Source of the DNA: Lytechinus pictus
Taxonomy: Eukaryota; Echinodermata; Echinoidea; Temnopleuroida; Toxopneustidae
Direction of reading: 5' to 3'
Assembly: GCF_037042905.1 (NCBI RefSeq)
Contig: NC_087249.1
Span: 52,358,901-52,422,900 of the forward strand
Length of the DNA stretch: 64,000 nt
Below the pieces are notes generated by a model, which was not told the DNA's origin, ran no database searches, and saw only the letters and a list, made by a program, of their open reading frames with translations. The position numbers were made by a program, and so were the translations under genes. Every line of letters begins with the position of its first letter. The first letter of the stretch is position 1. This document shows, piece by piece, positions 47,390 through 59,425 of the stretch.

Positions 47390-47567
47390 CATTTGCTCTG
47401 GCGACAATTGCTCCGGGCTTTATTTCATCTTTAAGACATAGAGATAGGGTTGCAGTATGGTTTTATGTTAGGTTTAGGGTTAGGATAAAATGTGGAAGTT
47501 GGTAAGTCCATTTAGTGTGTGGAATTTACAGCAGAGCAATTGTCGCTGGAGCATATGTCATGGAACC
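47390..47567. mobile_element. ~178-bp MITE with ~34-bp inverted ends
   Basis: GGTGACACGACATTTGCTCT leads the left arm, and GGAGCATATGTCATGGAACC closes the right. GCGACAATTGCTC and GAGCAATTGTCGC are exact. The interior includes a short TTAGGGTTAGG run. Confidence 0.75.
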
Positions 47568-48828
47568 AAAATAGAGCACCATGGTAAATAGTGATGGTAG
47601 TGAATACATCACAAAGCGATATACAGGTATATTCAGCCATTAAAGATGTCCACTCATTGACTACTGCATTCAAGAATACTTTTAAGATAATGATGCATGA
47701 ACCTGACAACAAATGTAGATATGTTTTAAGCCTCCTATTTAAATAGTTGGATTATAAATAGCCTGACACCACAATAACTTTCTTTTTTTTCAAATCCATC
47801 AATTTCATTATTCATTGCATCCTAGAACAGACTCTTCATATACAGATTCCCAAAACTGAACTTGAAAGGTCAACAATGCATAAGTTTCACCAGTCGGTGT
47901 TTGGAATAGTCTTCGCAGCAGCAGCATCCGTTCATGTTGTTTGGTACAATAACTAAAATACAAATAGAAACCAAATTTTACTGTCTAATATCCTCTTTAA
48001 AACTTTTAAGCAGAACTACTTTTTTCATTTTGTATGGTAAAGCGCTTTGGGCATATAATTTTAATGTATATATTATTATTTTCACCATTAGCTTGAGTGT
48101 CATCAAAGATACCATACACTGTAAGTTCCAAGATATTCAAGAATGAAGAACGCATGACAGTTAAATAGAAAAGTATGAAAAGATACATGTATGAAGACAC
48201 TTAGGAATGAACACAGAATGCAGACAGGAGTTAGCTGCAATGATTTCATAATTAAGAAATATTTCCCCCTCACACTCTAATATCTTGAATATCATAGTAT
48301 CTGGTCAAGTCCATAATAACATTTTTCAAAAATCAATAATTCATTGGATATATCTACATGAACAGATGTTTTTTGTTGCAGAGAAACTACATAACTGTTA
48401 TACATGCATCCATCCACCATCTTTGAAATTAACTTAAAAAGAGTCATCCTGGTACCAAGCCACAGGTTTCCAGTGGAGGCCTTTGGATCTATGATCTATC
48501 TGTCACAGTGCGCACACACACCCCTTATGGATTCTGGATATCTACTAGATTTTCAGGGTGCAATCCACGACTACACTGGATTCATTATATTGCAGTGTCT
48601 GGAATGGCATTGAAGACCTAAACCTGTTGACTACTTAATTATCTGATCTCCTAGGCTTCAAAGGCTTTGTACAGGGATCTACTGTTTGCAGTAGGCAATA
48701 GAAGTTCATGTTCCAGTTGTTCCTCAGTGGTATGTCTTCAAGACAAACTAGGAATCACCACATCCTGCGCCAGAGAACAAGCCAGGTCGAAGACATCATC
48801 GTGTAACCCTCCCGAGTCACCTGGAAGT
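47568..48828. other. Intergenic or 3' UTR of the KLHL8-like gene, nothing recognised
   Basis: AT-rich. It could include the unresolved 3' UTR of the minus-strand kelch gene. Confidence 0.3.
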
Positions 48829-49035
48829 GATATGGTCTGATGGTTCGGACTCTTGACCTTCAAATCAGAGGGTTATGGGTTCAACACTGTTACAGCATCA
48901 AGTACCTTTGCAGGAAGTCAATTCACATTGCGCTGCCGTCAACCCAGGTGAGGATGTGTGTACCGGGCAGTAGTCCTTGCTTGACTGCACAGGAAGTGAC
49001 AGCTTGAACTTGGCTAATGCCAATAATTGTGTGCC
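48829..49035 (+). mobile_element. tRNA-derived SINE
   Basis: A-box-like TGGTCTGATGGTTCGG and B-box-like GGGTTCAACACT, followed by 'caggaagtgacagcttgaac'. The acceptor-stem and anticodon structure are eroded. Confidence 0.55.
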
Positions 49036-49356
49036 TCACAATAGAATACTTCTAGATAGAAAATGCTACATATAGACCACAAAACACCCAGCTCCTTTTC
49101 ATGCAGATATAACTCTATAGCTTCATTATTCAAGTAGTACATCTAGATGCATCAGATGTCATACATCAGAGAACTTCTCCTCAGTCAATACATCCTAAAA
49201 CTCAAGGTGCAAGTGGAAGTTACAGAAACTGGACATGGTTCTGGATTCGTTGACAAGATTGCAACTCTGCCATCATCCTAGGCATCTTTCATAATGTTTT
49301 TTAGGGTTTTAACCCTCATCACTTGTGGAAACTGCAACTCAGTGTTCCTGCCTCCG

Positions 49357-49474
49357 TCATACACAGCTCACCATGTTCGGTCGAGGAATCTCCTTAAGGG
49401 ATGAAATAAGGCAATGGCAGATGGCAACACCTGCTCCCGCCCTGCACGTCCCAATGTCCTGGACAGCTGACCAA
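49357..49474 (-). CDS. KLHL8: Terminal coding exon of the KLHL8-like gene
   Basis: Acceptor CTACTCAG at 49475. T completes AG from the previous exon (Ser), then 38 residues including [17 protein letters not shown], ending at TGA (49359-49357). Too short to stand out as an open frame; identified by its match to the KLHL8 C-terminus. Confidence 0.88.
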
Positions 49475-52400
49475 CTGAGTAGAAGTAAATACAAAATTAT
49501 ATAATATTAAAAATAATATGCAATATTTGTATAGTGCTTAATACAATGTTTCTAAGGACAGCATTCTATTGCCCAGGCTTTAGCACAGCTATTGTGATAG
49601 GGTGCTCAAGCATCCAAGGAATTCCTTCCTACTGGGTACCCATTAACTTCACCTGGATGCAGCATGTCAAATGTAGATAAATGCCTTGCCAAAGGACATG
49701 AGTGCAGCGGTGGGATTTGAACCCCGGACAATGTGGTTCAAAGTCTGGAGACTTATCAAGCTGAGCCACAACGCTTCTACATCCTCTTATCTTCACTGAA
49801 AATTCTGGAACCTTCAAAAAAGAACTTTTTATGTTCCCAACAACAGAAATTCTTTACCTATATTATAATTATAGAACAAAATTGATTTCCGAAACAGGAT
49901 TTGCATGTCACATCTCTTTAATTTCCCCGTCTAAAAATCACCAATGGCAAATGGGTCCAGTAAAATGTTCAAAATGCCTAAAAACATGTAGGAAATATGT
50001 AGTTCACAGTTGACTGTTCATGAGGAAGTAAGACTTGTCTTTACATAACAAACCTGCTAAATTTTTTTTTCTCACCTGTTCGTTATAGGATCGTAGCATT
50101 CCACCGATGTGAGATAATTAGACCCATTGTGTCCCCCGATGGCAAATATCTTGCCCCCTAGTACCGACACACCTACCCCGCCCCTACTGGTGGACATGGG
50201 GGTCATGCTGATCCAATCGTTCTTCCGGGGGTCGTAGCGTTCCACTGTGTTGAGTGGTGAGCTGTGGTCAAAACCACCTGCCAAAATAAAAGTAGAGATA
50301 CAGTCAAAGACATATACAAACCAAATGGATACTCCGCTACACCCAGTCATAATTTATGCCTCTTCCATTGCCAGACAAATGTTACACATTTGATTTCTAA
50401 AATTTACACAAGAGACAAGTTCTATGCCAGATATATGAAAAAACTCGGAAATTACTAAAAGAGTCTTAAAGAAATTCCTGTGCAGGGTGTACCAGTAATG
50501 TAATATGTTGTTTGACTTGACAAATATACAGTGCATCCGAGAAAAAAGAATCTGGGATTCCCATGGTTTTTTTTTCTTCAAAGGCAAATGAATTTATGAT
50601 GTTTCATTTACATCATCATACAATTCAATCATTCCTTTATATTTTGATACCTAATATGAGATGAACACTTCACTTATTAGTGAGCAAGACGAGTTTGAAA
50701 TTTTAATGTCAAAATCAGGTTGTACAGAAAAATTGGACAAGGTTGGTTATGAAGAGGGACATGCTTATTTGATGACTTGTTCTCACTGATCCCTGAAATG
50801 CAAGTGGATTCAGATTCACACATTAGTTTCTGCGCAGATCGTTTCTGATACGCCTCAATATTTTTTTTTTTTAATCTGCCATGCGTAAAAGATTGGCTAA
50901 GCTGTTGGTCTCAAATTCAATATGAGATTTCATTCTTACCATAAGTATCATATTTATTGTAAAAACATTCTCTGAAAACTGAATTCCTTTTTCTGTGGGA
51001 TGCACAGTTGAGAGTGAATATATAATACTCTATCAAATGAGACATATTTTTTTTTTTTTAAGTTTCAAGATCAAAGTGACTAATTTTGCTATTTACAGAA
51101 AACCTTGCCTACATGCAGCAACATATGGGTTTAGAAATTCATAAAAAAAGTTGACACTTGCCAAACATCTTAAAATTTACTGTATCTAATAAAATATGTG
51201 CTATCATGACGAATTTGATATCAAATGAGTATGTCATGCCCCTTCATCACATTGCTTTGTCATCAGGAGCTGAAAAATATTTGGGTGTCATTTTTCCCTA
51301 AAAATCTTCATATTTAGACAAATTAAAAATAAAAACTTGACAAACATTTCATATTTGTGCTAGTAACTTCTCAACACAAACATTTCAGATTATACATTTT
51401 TGTTTAGTGGTGACATGTCATGATAGAAAAAGTAATATAAATCATAAATTTGACATTTATGTATTATCTATGAAATGATGTTTGAAAAACACTAGAATAC
51501 ATTTGGCACGAATATTACTTTTTTTCTTCAAAGAAAATTCCACCTGAAATATACTTCAATCACAACGGCATCCCAATTCTGTGAAAGAGCTTAGTCAGCT
51601 CCTTCATTTGATACCAAATTCGTCATGGTAGTATTTATATTTCTGAAGATATAGTAAATTTTACGATGTTTGGCAAGCGAACAAATTTCACTGAATTCCA
51701 TGCGTGTATGTAAACTTTTGGCCTCAACTGTATATTCCTTTTCTATATGTAGCAATTAGGGGAGTGTTTCATGGAAACATTTTTCAGTGATTTTAGACTG
51801 ACAGATGCATCTGATTGGCAGAGAGCAAATCAGTCAGTGAAAATCACTGAGAAAACTGTTGATGAAAAGTTCTCCAAGGCTTCTTGGGTTACATACCAAT
51901 AGCATAGAGGAAACCATCGATGACTGCCGCTCCTCCCCCTGCTCTCCTGGTATTCATAGGTGTTATCATCGTCCACTTGTTAAGATGAGGGTCATAACAC
52001 TCACAAGAATTCAACGTGGATGATCCATCATTGCCTCCAACTATTAAAAAAACAAATCACATCATTTATTATTTATTGGTAACAACAAGTCAGTAAGGAG
52101 TTTTATTCTGATTTAGAGAAGATGAACATATCAGAAAATAAAGAAGTCATTTTGGAGTTTTATTATGTATTAGAGCAGAAAATATTATATTTTTCATGAT
52201 GTCATTTTATACTCCATGCTTGAGAGATATTTTTAAAATAATCTTTACTCTGCCATATTACACAGCTGCAGGTGTATGGCAAAAGAACTTACATATATAT
52301 GATACAGCAACGTAGATTAAGCTCAATTCTGAAATTTGTAAATGCTCATTTTAATACTTGAAAAACATGGAAAGCATCTTTAAATAGTGACAAATCTGAT

Positions 52401-55400
52401 CAATACATGTATTAAAAAACAAATCAGTCTGTTTCAAAGTTTGCTTCTTGTCACTGTCATTCTGTATTTTTTCTACACATGACAAAAACTGCTTTTGTAA
52501 CCAAACTTTATGAAGACTTCTTGCATTAATCAAGCTGAATCTAGTGCATATATATCGGAAAAGGGTACACAATGATTGCTTGTTTTTTGTCACAATTCAT
52601 GTTTAATGCTTTGGTTTCAGTATTCACAAGTTTTGAAGCAATAACTCCACAATACAATGACTTTGACTCAAACAATAACAACTATGAATTTTGCACCTTG
52701 TGACAAAAGCATGCATTCATTATTGGACTTTTTCTTATTATGCACACTGAATTACTTGTAATCAATGTGCAAGACCTGCAGAAACTACAGAATTCAAAAC
52801 CAACTCACCGCATTGGTCAGATCATGGCAAATAGACGCGCACTACTGCGTATTGATCAATAAGATTGCGCGTTTCATATCATGTACGCGTCGGCATTTAA
52901 GTGCAACTTAAGTCATACTTAAATCTTTGTGAAACACCACCCCTGGCCTCTCCAGAACGTGGTAACTCTATCACTAACGCAATAATTGCCTTTCTGTTTT
53001 TTTTTCATTCCAAGAGAGATACATTGGTGCAAGCATGCATGCTGAGGAAGGATGATGGGCCTGTATTACGAAGGGCTTTGGAGTTTGAGATAGGTGATTT
53101 GAGGAGGGGATGGTCAAAGAAGACATGGTGGTTGGAAGTGGTGGAGGAGTGTAGAATAGTAGGCTGAGGATGGAAGATGCACTGAATCACGCTAAATAGA
53201 GGTGGGAGGTTCGGGCCGTTCACAAGGACAAAACTGAATTTGAAAATTTTGACTTCTGACACTCACCAGCATAGATAAGACCATTGAGAACGGCCACCGC
53301 CACACCACCTCGAGCACAGTTCATAGATTGAGCAAGACTCCAGGAGTTTGTCTGGGGGTCGTATCGCTCCACATCACTATAGCACAGGTTATCGTCCAAT
53401 CCTCCAATGGCGTAGATGGGAGTGCCCATCTGTGTTACACCAAGGCCTCTCCTGTGGTAAAAGCAAGATGGAAAATACCAGGCTTTGGAATTAAGTACTT
53501 TAGCACTCCATGCCATGGATTACCTACTGGAAGACACTCAACACACAATCCCATGATGTACTATCAAATCATGAGCCCCATACTTTCCCCCTCTCAGGCA
53601 AGCCATAAAGCCTATATGGGCATTTTCACGGTAACTGACATTACACGGCACAATGTTTTCACACCTTTCATTGTGTGTATCTCTAAAACAACAAATGATG
53701 GGAGTTTGCTTTTGATAGAGTTAATAAAGTGAACCTTGCTGTATACTCTGATACTAAGTTTTCCTATGTAACCACATTTTTTTACGCATCAGCAAGCAAA
53801 AATGTGTCGGTAACTGACATTACGCAAAAGGACATGCAATTTCAGGGTGTTCATTAAAATTGAAATATCTCATGTCCCTGAGTAGATAGAGTAATAATTT
53901 GAATATGCAAATATACCTCCGTTACTAGGTTAAGATGTGTCAAAATATTAAAAAATTTGTTTTTGTCTTTTGGGGACTATGATAATTTTTCCACAACCAT
54001 GCTGGTAACTGACATTACGGTAACTGACATTACACTTAATTTGCCATAGAGATAACACATGGAAGTCAAATGTGTGGAATCATTGCATTGTATCTTCTGT
54101 GCAGGGCTTCACATGAAAGTGAGCTTGATGTGGAAGTATACCCGAGTTTTTAGGAACATTTCAATGAAAAACTTTTTTCTTTTTCTTAATTCCTGTCTTT
54201 GATTTGAACATTTTTATCATTACTTGTGGGTAACTGACAATACACATTAACATTTAACAGTGCTATATGATGTTCAAAGGCATAATTTTCTTGGTACTTA
54301 TATATGTAAGGCTTTTTAAAATCATAAAAGTTTCATAATACTTCACATTTTTAATTATCAAAAGATAAGAAATGTATGTTTTACTTACTCGGGGGGGGGG
54401 GGGGTGGGGTCATAGCAGCTACATGTTTTCCTATAGTAATTTAATATTGCATTGACTGTACACATGGATTTTTCTGACTATACACCCATAATATATTCAT
54501 CAGTTTTATATTGACTTTTTAAACCTTTTCCTTCTCCAACCTCCCCCTCCCCTCAAAAAAGGCAAAAATGAATAAGGGTCTCCTCCCCTAGGCTACATGT
54601 ACGGTATGTACCCCTCCCCCGAATCTCATGCAGCCATGTAGTTTTATTGATTTCTATTCTGGTCAGTGCAAGCAATGCTTGTTCATATCTGTCGAATTTC
54701 AATTCTCTTCATAATTTGTTTAATAATTTTCTTTGCTAATTTCTTTTATAAGCTGTCAACAAAAAATAAACTCCAGCTTCTAAACTGAAACTGAACTATT
54801 TGTAAATTAGAAAAAAACACCACAGTTTTAGTAGATCCATGCAACATTGATCAGAACTGTCAAATTTCACTTTTCATCTATACTTGTAAACCAAAAACAA
54901 AATTGTATCACACATCCACACTACTAACAGACCCTTGTATAAAAACCAGGAATTTACTTTTAGCGAGGCAATGCTCAAAAGAATCCTAGAAACTAAAAAA
55001 GGGACCCTGGAAATCCCCTTCATCACAATGTTAAGCTTTAAAAATGTTGCAGATTTAGGCAATAGGTTGGGAAAAGTACCCCCGAAAACCAAACAAAAAA
55101 TTGTCTGATACAAACAATTAGGTACTTGGTAAGTGCATGTACAAAACAATTTCATAGTAATTTTTTTTTGCACGATGGGAATGCAACTTCCTTCATAATT
55201 TCATACAGTATTCCTTGTGAGCTATACCTTTTAAAAGTCAATAGCAAGCTCCTTCTGGTGTGACTTGACTTAAATAACAAGTATACAATATTTCTTCACC
55301 ATAAAATTGACCACATATTTGCATTTCAATATTGGTAACCAACGTTTTATCATGGTAACTGACATTACATCTCGGTAACCGACATTACATTTTCCACTTG

Positions 55401-58400
55401 GTAACTGACATTACATATATTTTATGGTACCCTATGGCTTCATTGTTAATTGGTAATCTTTAATTTTGGTGTAGAAGGGAGGGGTGTTACCTAGAGAGGA
55501 AATCTACCAAGTTTCATATAATATATCATCTTTTCCAGGAAATGAGAAAAAAAAGTTAATGTTTTAAGTAACTGACATTACATACCATATCACATACTTC
55601 ATCAATGTTTTTTTATCAGATGAATGAATTACTGGTGTTTCTTTCTGTGGGATTTTAAAAAGTGTTATAATAGCAAGCTAAATCACAGGCGAAAACATCA
55701 TGATCAAACCTGTTCTTTAAAAATCTGTCAAAACAAAATATACATCAATATACTATTTTCAACACTAATTTGTATCCATACTTTGGCAGCCATTTTGAAA
55801 TAAAAAATGGCTGCCAGAGTCGGAAAAAAATTTTGTCTCAGAAACTTCAGGTCTTGTTTTATTAAAAAACATAAAGCATTTTACATGAATATCAACTTGA
55901 TTTTTTTGCCTCTGTGTCCATCTGTGGTGAAAATGCCCATATCCACTTCTACAAAGGTCAGGTTATTGCAGAAATGAATTTTGATCGTACACTGTACTTC
56001 AATTAGCAAGGAGCAAATAAATGTTCTTCTATGCCTTAATATTCTCATGGTTCTGAACAAAAATATGGTGCTGGGGGTGGGTGTTGGGGCAAGAGACAAC
56101 TGCCCAACCCCTTAATGATTTTTTGATTATCAATAAAGGGGGGGGGGGCAAAATATCAAACCAAAAAAAGAGAAAATGGCGGGGTAATGTTTACTGTGCA
56201 AATACCCTTATTTTCAATCAAAAAATGAATCATGCTCTTTTTTTTTTGGGGGGGGGGGGTAGGGGGTCATAATGACCACCTTCCCCTCTAACATGAATCA
56301 TGCTCTTTTTTTTTGGGGGGGGGGGGTAGGGGTGCTGAGCATATTTAGAAGATTACATATGACCTACCTTGCTTTAGCCATGGGTGCTAGATTTGACCAT
56401 TTGTTTGTATGAGGATCAAACTTCTCTGCGGTGTTGAGATGGTCCCTTCCATCAAATCCTCCTACAGCAAATATGTGACCAGCTGCAAAGAAAACAGACA
56501 CAAGTACATTTACTTCAACTACTTGTAATTGTGAGGGATGTACATAAATGTTTTTCAGCATTATGAAAACACTTGTATCAAGGGGGTTCAATCCAAGACC
56601 ATGAATTGTATATATATATATTTTTTTGGCGGGGGCATTTTGATTGGCTTCCATGTCCCTCTCATATTTCTTAGACATTTTTGTGCCCTTTTTCAAATAT
56701 TCTTATTTGTGCTTTCATACAGAAATGTACACCACCAAAAATTGGCCTTCTCCTGAAAGTATGGAAACTTAAGGGCTGTTATGCTGTGAGAAAAACATTT
56801 GAAGTTCCAAGTTGCAGATTGGAGTTAGCACTTTCATGGTATATATCAAATCTTATCATCATTCTCAATGGAACAAACTCTTGAAGTGTAATACTGATAA
56901 GAATTTGAAAGTCTTTTAGTGCAAAAATGAAGATAAAACCACTTTAGCATAAAAGTCTTTTTCCACTCTCTTGTCTTAAGTTATCTATACCTCAAACAAT
57001 TTGATTGAAGTTTATTGTAACTATAGCTACATGTAAGGATGTGTATAATCATTATGTAAATATAAGTCAGATGGCTCCCTATATGAACTTCCTGTTATTA
57101 TGAATTGTGGGTATCAGAAGCCGAACTGAAACTTGATATGCAAAGTACATTTCCAAGTCAATGATACAAGCAGGATTATACAACAAAAATAGAAATGATA
57201 TACTAAGTGCACAACCTGCTTTTAACAAGAAATGGGTCAGAAAATGGATACCACCAAAAAGAAATCAAGTAAATACCAAACATAAACTCTCCTTGAACCA
57301 CTAATCTAACAACCTGATGTTATCATCGCCAAGACACAATAGTGGTCTCGACCTGATAGATCCTCAATGGCTGTTTTTCAGTTATGATCTATAAATACAA
57401 ATCCCTTTATACATGTACATGTATATAATGAAAACTGACTTTTCCATTTGACATCACATTGATTGTAGTTGGCTTAATGGCATGTTTTGTGTTAATGTAG
57501 CGATTTCTTTCAACTTTAGATGGTGTTTTTTTTTTCAAATACCAAACCATTTACTTTTCACCTATTATGTTGACGAACTCAGAACTGTTGATATGATACC
57601 GGTATACATTTTTGTTCAACAACTTTAATAAACCTTTGCTTCAAACTTGAACCCATTCAAATGACAATTTCTGACATCCTTTCTTTCTTCCTATTCTATA
57701 TTAAATGTAGACATGTATTATATGTGAAGAACAGAATGAAAAGAAATGTTTAATTTTGTTAATTTGTTAATGTATTTTCCACTTTGTGGATTTGTTTTAA
57801 ATATCTGCTCATGCTTCTTAAAGGAGTATATACATTTCTGTCTATTTGTACAGGGAAAATCTGAACATACAGAAGAAAAAAAAATCTTGCTCTCCAATGA
57901 ACAAAGGCATTGAACTTTATTACCAAATTTAAAAAAAAGAATAGATGACACAATTGACATTTCTGCACTGGGAATACCTTGAAAATGTAATGTATTTGAG
58001 GTTTTTTCTCAAAAATTCTTTTGGTTAGAGGTATTTGACTTACAGAGAAGTCAAGCCAAAAGTATGATCTTCTTCAAAACAATCTTTGTTTCTTATTATA
58101 CAAACATGCCAACCTACTAGATGCACTGTACTTCACCTTGCATTAGAATGCCATAAAGACTTTGTAACAAGTTCATAACCAGCAAAAAAAGTTACAATTA
58201 TAAACCTTAACAATTGATGTTATAAACAGGATGGGGAACAATAAAAAAGGGTTGAAAAGATGTAAGTGCAAGATCGACCAACCGTCAGTTGCCGTGACCC
58301 CGACGTGCCTTCGTTTCATGCTCATCTCCGTGACGGGGATCCAACGATTGTTTCGCAGATCGTAGCACTCGTTGGATTTGAAGGGGTCGCCCGTCGCTCC

Positions 58401-58426
58401 ACGTCCGCCCACGACAAAAAGAACTC
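49357..58426 (-). CDS. KLHL8: Kelch-like protein 8 (KLHL8)-like, 3' part: six-bladed kelch propeller and C-terminus
   Basis: Exons in transcript order: 58426-58283, 56482-56368, 53451-53267, 52040-51897, 50277-50076, 49474-49357. Phases all close, giving 301 residues plus TGA. Six kelch repeats are seen, each with the GG doublet and a downstream Y-x-P/F-x-P and [38 protein letters not shown]. Close matches to human KLHL8 are [34 protein letters not shown] and the C-terminal NMVSCV (human NVVDCM). KLHL8 is a Cullin-3 E3 ligase adaptor. The substrate-binding propeller is here; BTB and BACK domains must be encoded beyond position 64000, since no such exon was found in 58427-64000. The first exon here uses a weak donor (GTTGGT). 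Confidence 0.92.
49503..49790 (-). mobile_element. tRNA-derived SINE with L2/CR1-like 3' tail
   Basis: On the minus strand: GTGGCTCAGCTTGATAAG (A-box region), GGGGTTCAAATCCC (B box), the body 'gggtacccagtaggaagg', then 'aagcactatacaaat' and an AT-rich tail. It lies in the last KLHL8 intron. A diverged fragment of the same body is at about 18590-18650. Confidence 0.75.
50529..51008. mobile_element. ~480-bp mariner-like MITE (CAGTGCATCC ends)
   Basis: TA at 50527-50528, CAGTGCATCC at the left end and GGATGCACAG near the right. Shares 'tcttcaaaggcaaatgaatt' and 'gatgtttcatttacatcat' with the element at 42186-42473 but carries extra interior sequence. In the KLHL8 intron between exons 50277 and 51897. 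Confidence 0.6.
51768..51875. mobile_element. ~108-bp palindromic MITE remnant
   Basis: Left 'ggagtgtttcatggaaac' and right 'gttgatgaaaagttctcc' are loosely inverted; 'ttcagtgattttagactgac' is matched by 'gtcagtgaaaatcactgag'. Confidence 0.5.
53014..53230 (+). mobile_element. RTE-like LINE 3' fragment, decayed
   Basis: The plus-strand frame contains [25 protein letters not shown] and VVEECRIVG, then after a frameshift LRMEDALNH, a TAG and RWEVRAV. This order (RRAL-x-F/E, RG-PKKTW, VEED-VGL-EDA-RW) is the C-terminal end of non-LTR retrotransposon polymerases. It lies in a KLHL8 intron, antisense to the host gene. Confidence 0.7.
53618..55938 (-). mobile_element. 2321-bp non-autonomous DNA transposon, GGGCATTTTCAC ends, 4-bp TSD (copy B)
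   Basis: Flanked by ATAT (53614-53617 and 55939-55942). Nearly colinear in reverse complement with copy A (32529-34878), including the two clusters of GGTAACTGACATTA motifs and the G-rich tract. It lies in the KLHL8 intron between exons 56368 and 53451, inverted relative to copy A. Confidence 0.85.
56120..56340. repeat. Poly-G tracts with a ~66-bp tandem duplication
   Basis: 'Atgaatcatgctctttttt' followed by a G10-12 tract and 'taggggt' occurs at about 56225-56275 and again at about 56291-56335. A third G9 tract is near 56141. Confidence 0.65.
56500..58282 (-). other. KLHL8 intron, nothing further recognised
   Basis: AT-rich intron between exons 58283 and 56482. No coding or repeat element was recognised apart from short AT runs. 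Confidence 0.4.
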
Positions 58427-59050
58427 CTGAGATTGGAAATGAAATTAACAAAAGAAGGGAATTGTTTTAGATTGATGTAAAGTATTTTTCAATATCAATG
58501 CTTATTTTATTTTTTGTTAATAGTTTTCAAAGGATTCTATTTACAGCTATTTTATATCCATACATGTAGATGATGTAATGAAAAATGGCAAGAGGATAGT
58601 GAACTGTAATGCAATTATAATTGAATTTTTAGGATTATCATTTCTGAGAAGAGCATCATAACAAAGTGAGTTGTACCATTGTATTTGAATAAGACAGATG
58701 TTTTCTGGTAATCAATTACAAAGAAACCCACAAAGTTCTCTAAAGTTCTGGAAAGTACAGTTGCATCTTGTCTTGAAAAGTAAACCTATAAAATACTCCC
58801 AAATACTAAAGAAACCATGGAAGATTTAGTTGGAGTCTTAAAAGTTAATAGAACTTGAAAAAGTTTGAATAAACAGAAAGGAGGGGCTTCAGCCCCCCCC
58901 ACTTTTTTCCAAATGGGGTACAAAAACTTAAACATGACCATCTGATTGTGATTTTTTTGCATGGTCAGCCCCCCTCCCTTTCAAAACCATTCTGCAGCCC
59001 TAATAAATGAGGAATGAACACCAAATCAAATTTATTTTTTTTGAAAGCTA
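58427..59050 (-). other. Probable KLHL8 intron; C-rich hairpin-like repeat at 58880-59000
   Basis: 'Ggaggggcttcagcccccccc' and 'catggtcagcccccctccctttcaaaaccattctgcagcccta' are typical ends of poly-C dispersed elements. No upstream kelch exon was found. Confidence 0.4.
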
Positions 59051-59054
59051 CGTG

Positions 59055-59425
59055 TTTAGGGTCAAATTTGCGAGGGTATAGAAAATCAAGACTAAAATGT
59101 ACTTTTTCCCAAACAGTCAACACTACGTGTTTAGGGTGCGATTTGCGCGAGGTGTGGGAGGTGGGGCCGTACTAAACCCAATGTAGGTAATAAACCGACG
59201 ACCGACGTCCGTGACATAACAAAATATTGCTGTACTTGTTTAGGGGTTCAATTCAGTATCATTTTTTTCCAATACTTGTTAAGGGTAGGGTTTCACTTGC
59301 CAATACTTGTTAAGGGGTGCATTTTCAGAATATGGAAAATACTTGTTTAGGGTGCTTTTCGAGACCCCACGGTCGGTCGCGCATGGTATCCACTCATCAA
59401 TGGAAATGGCCCCTCCGGGCAATAG
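59055..59425 (+). repeat. Dispersed repeat 'CTTGTTTAGGGTGC' (plus copy, internally duplicated)
   Basis: 'Ctacgtgtttagggt-aaatttgcgagg' occurs twice (59050 and 59128), then 'tacttgttaagggg' blocks, ending in 'gcgcatggtatccactcatcaatgg'. Inverse copy at 45401-45570 and a partial copy at 60536-60600. Confidence 0.65.

Noticed and set aside
47455-47475. A telomere-like TTAGGGTTAGG run as an internal telomeric site
   Set aside because: Only about two units, inside a MITE; not an interstitial telomere array.
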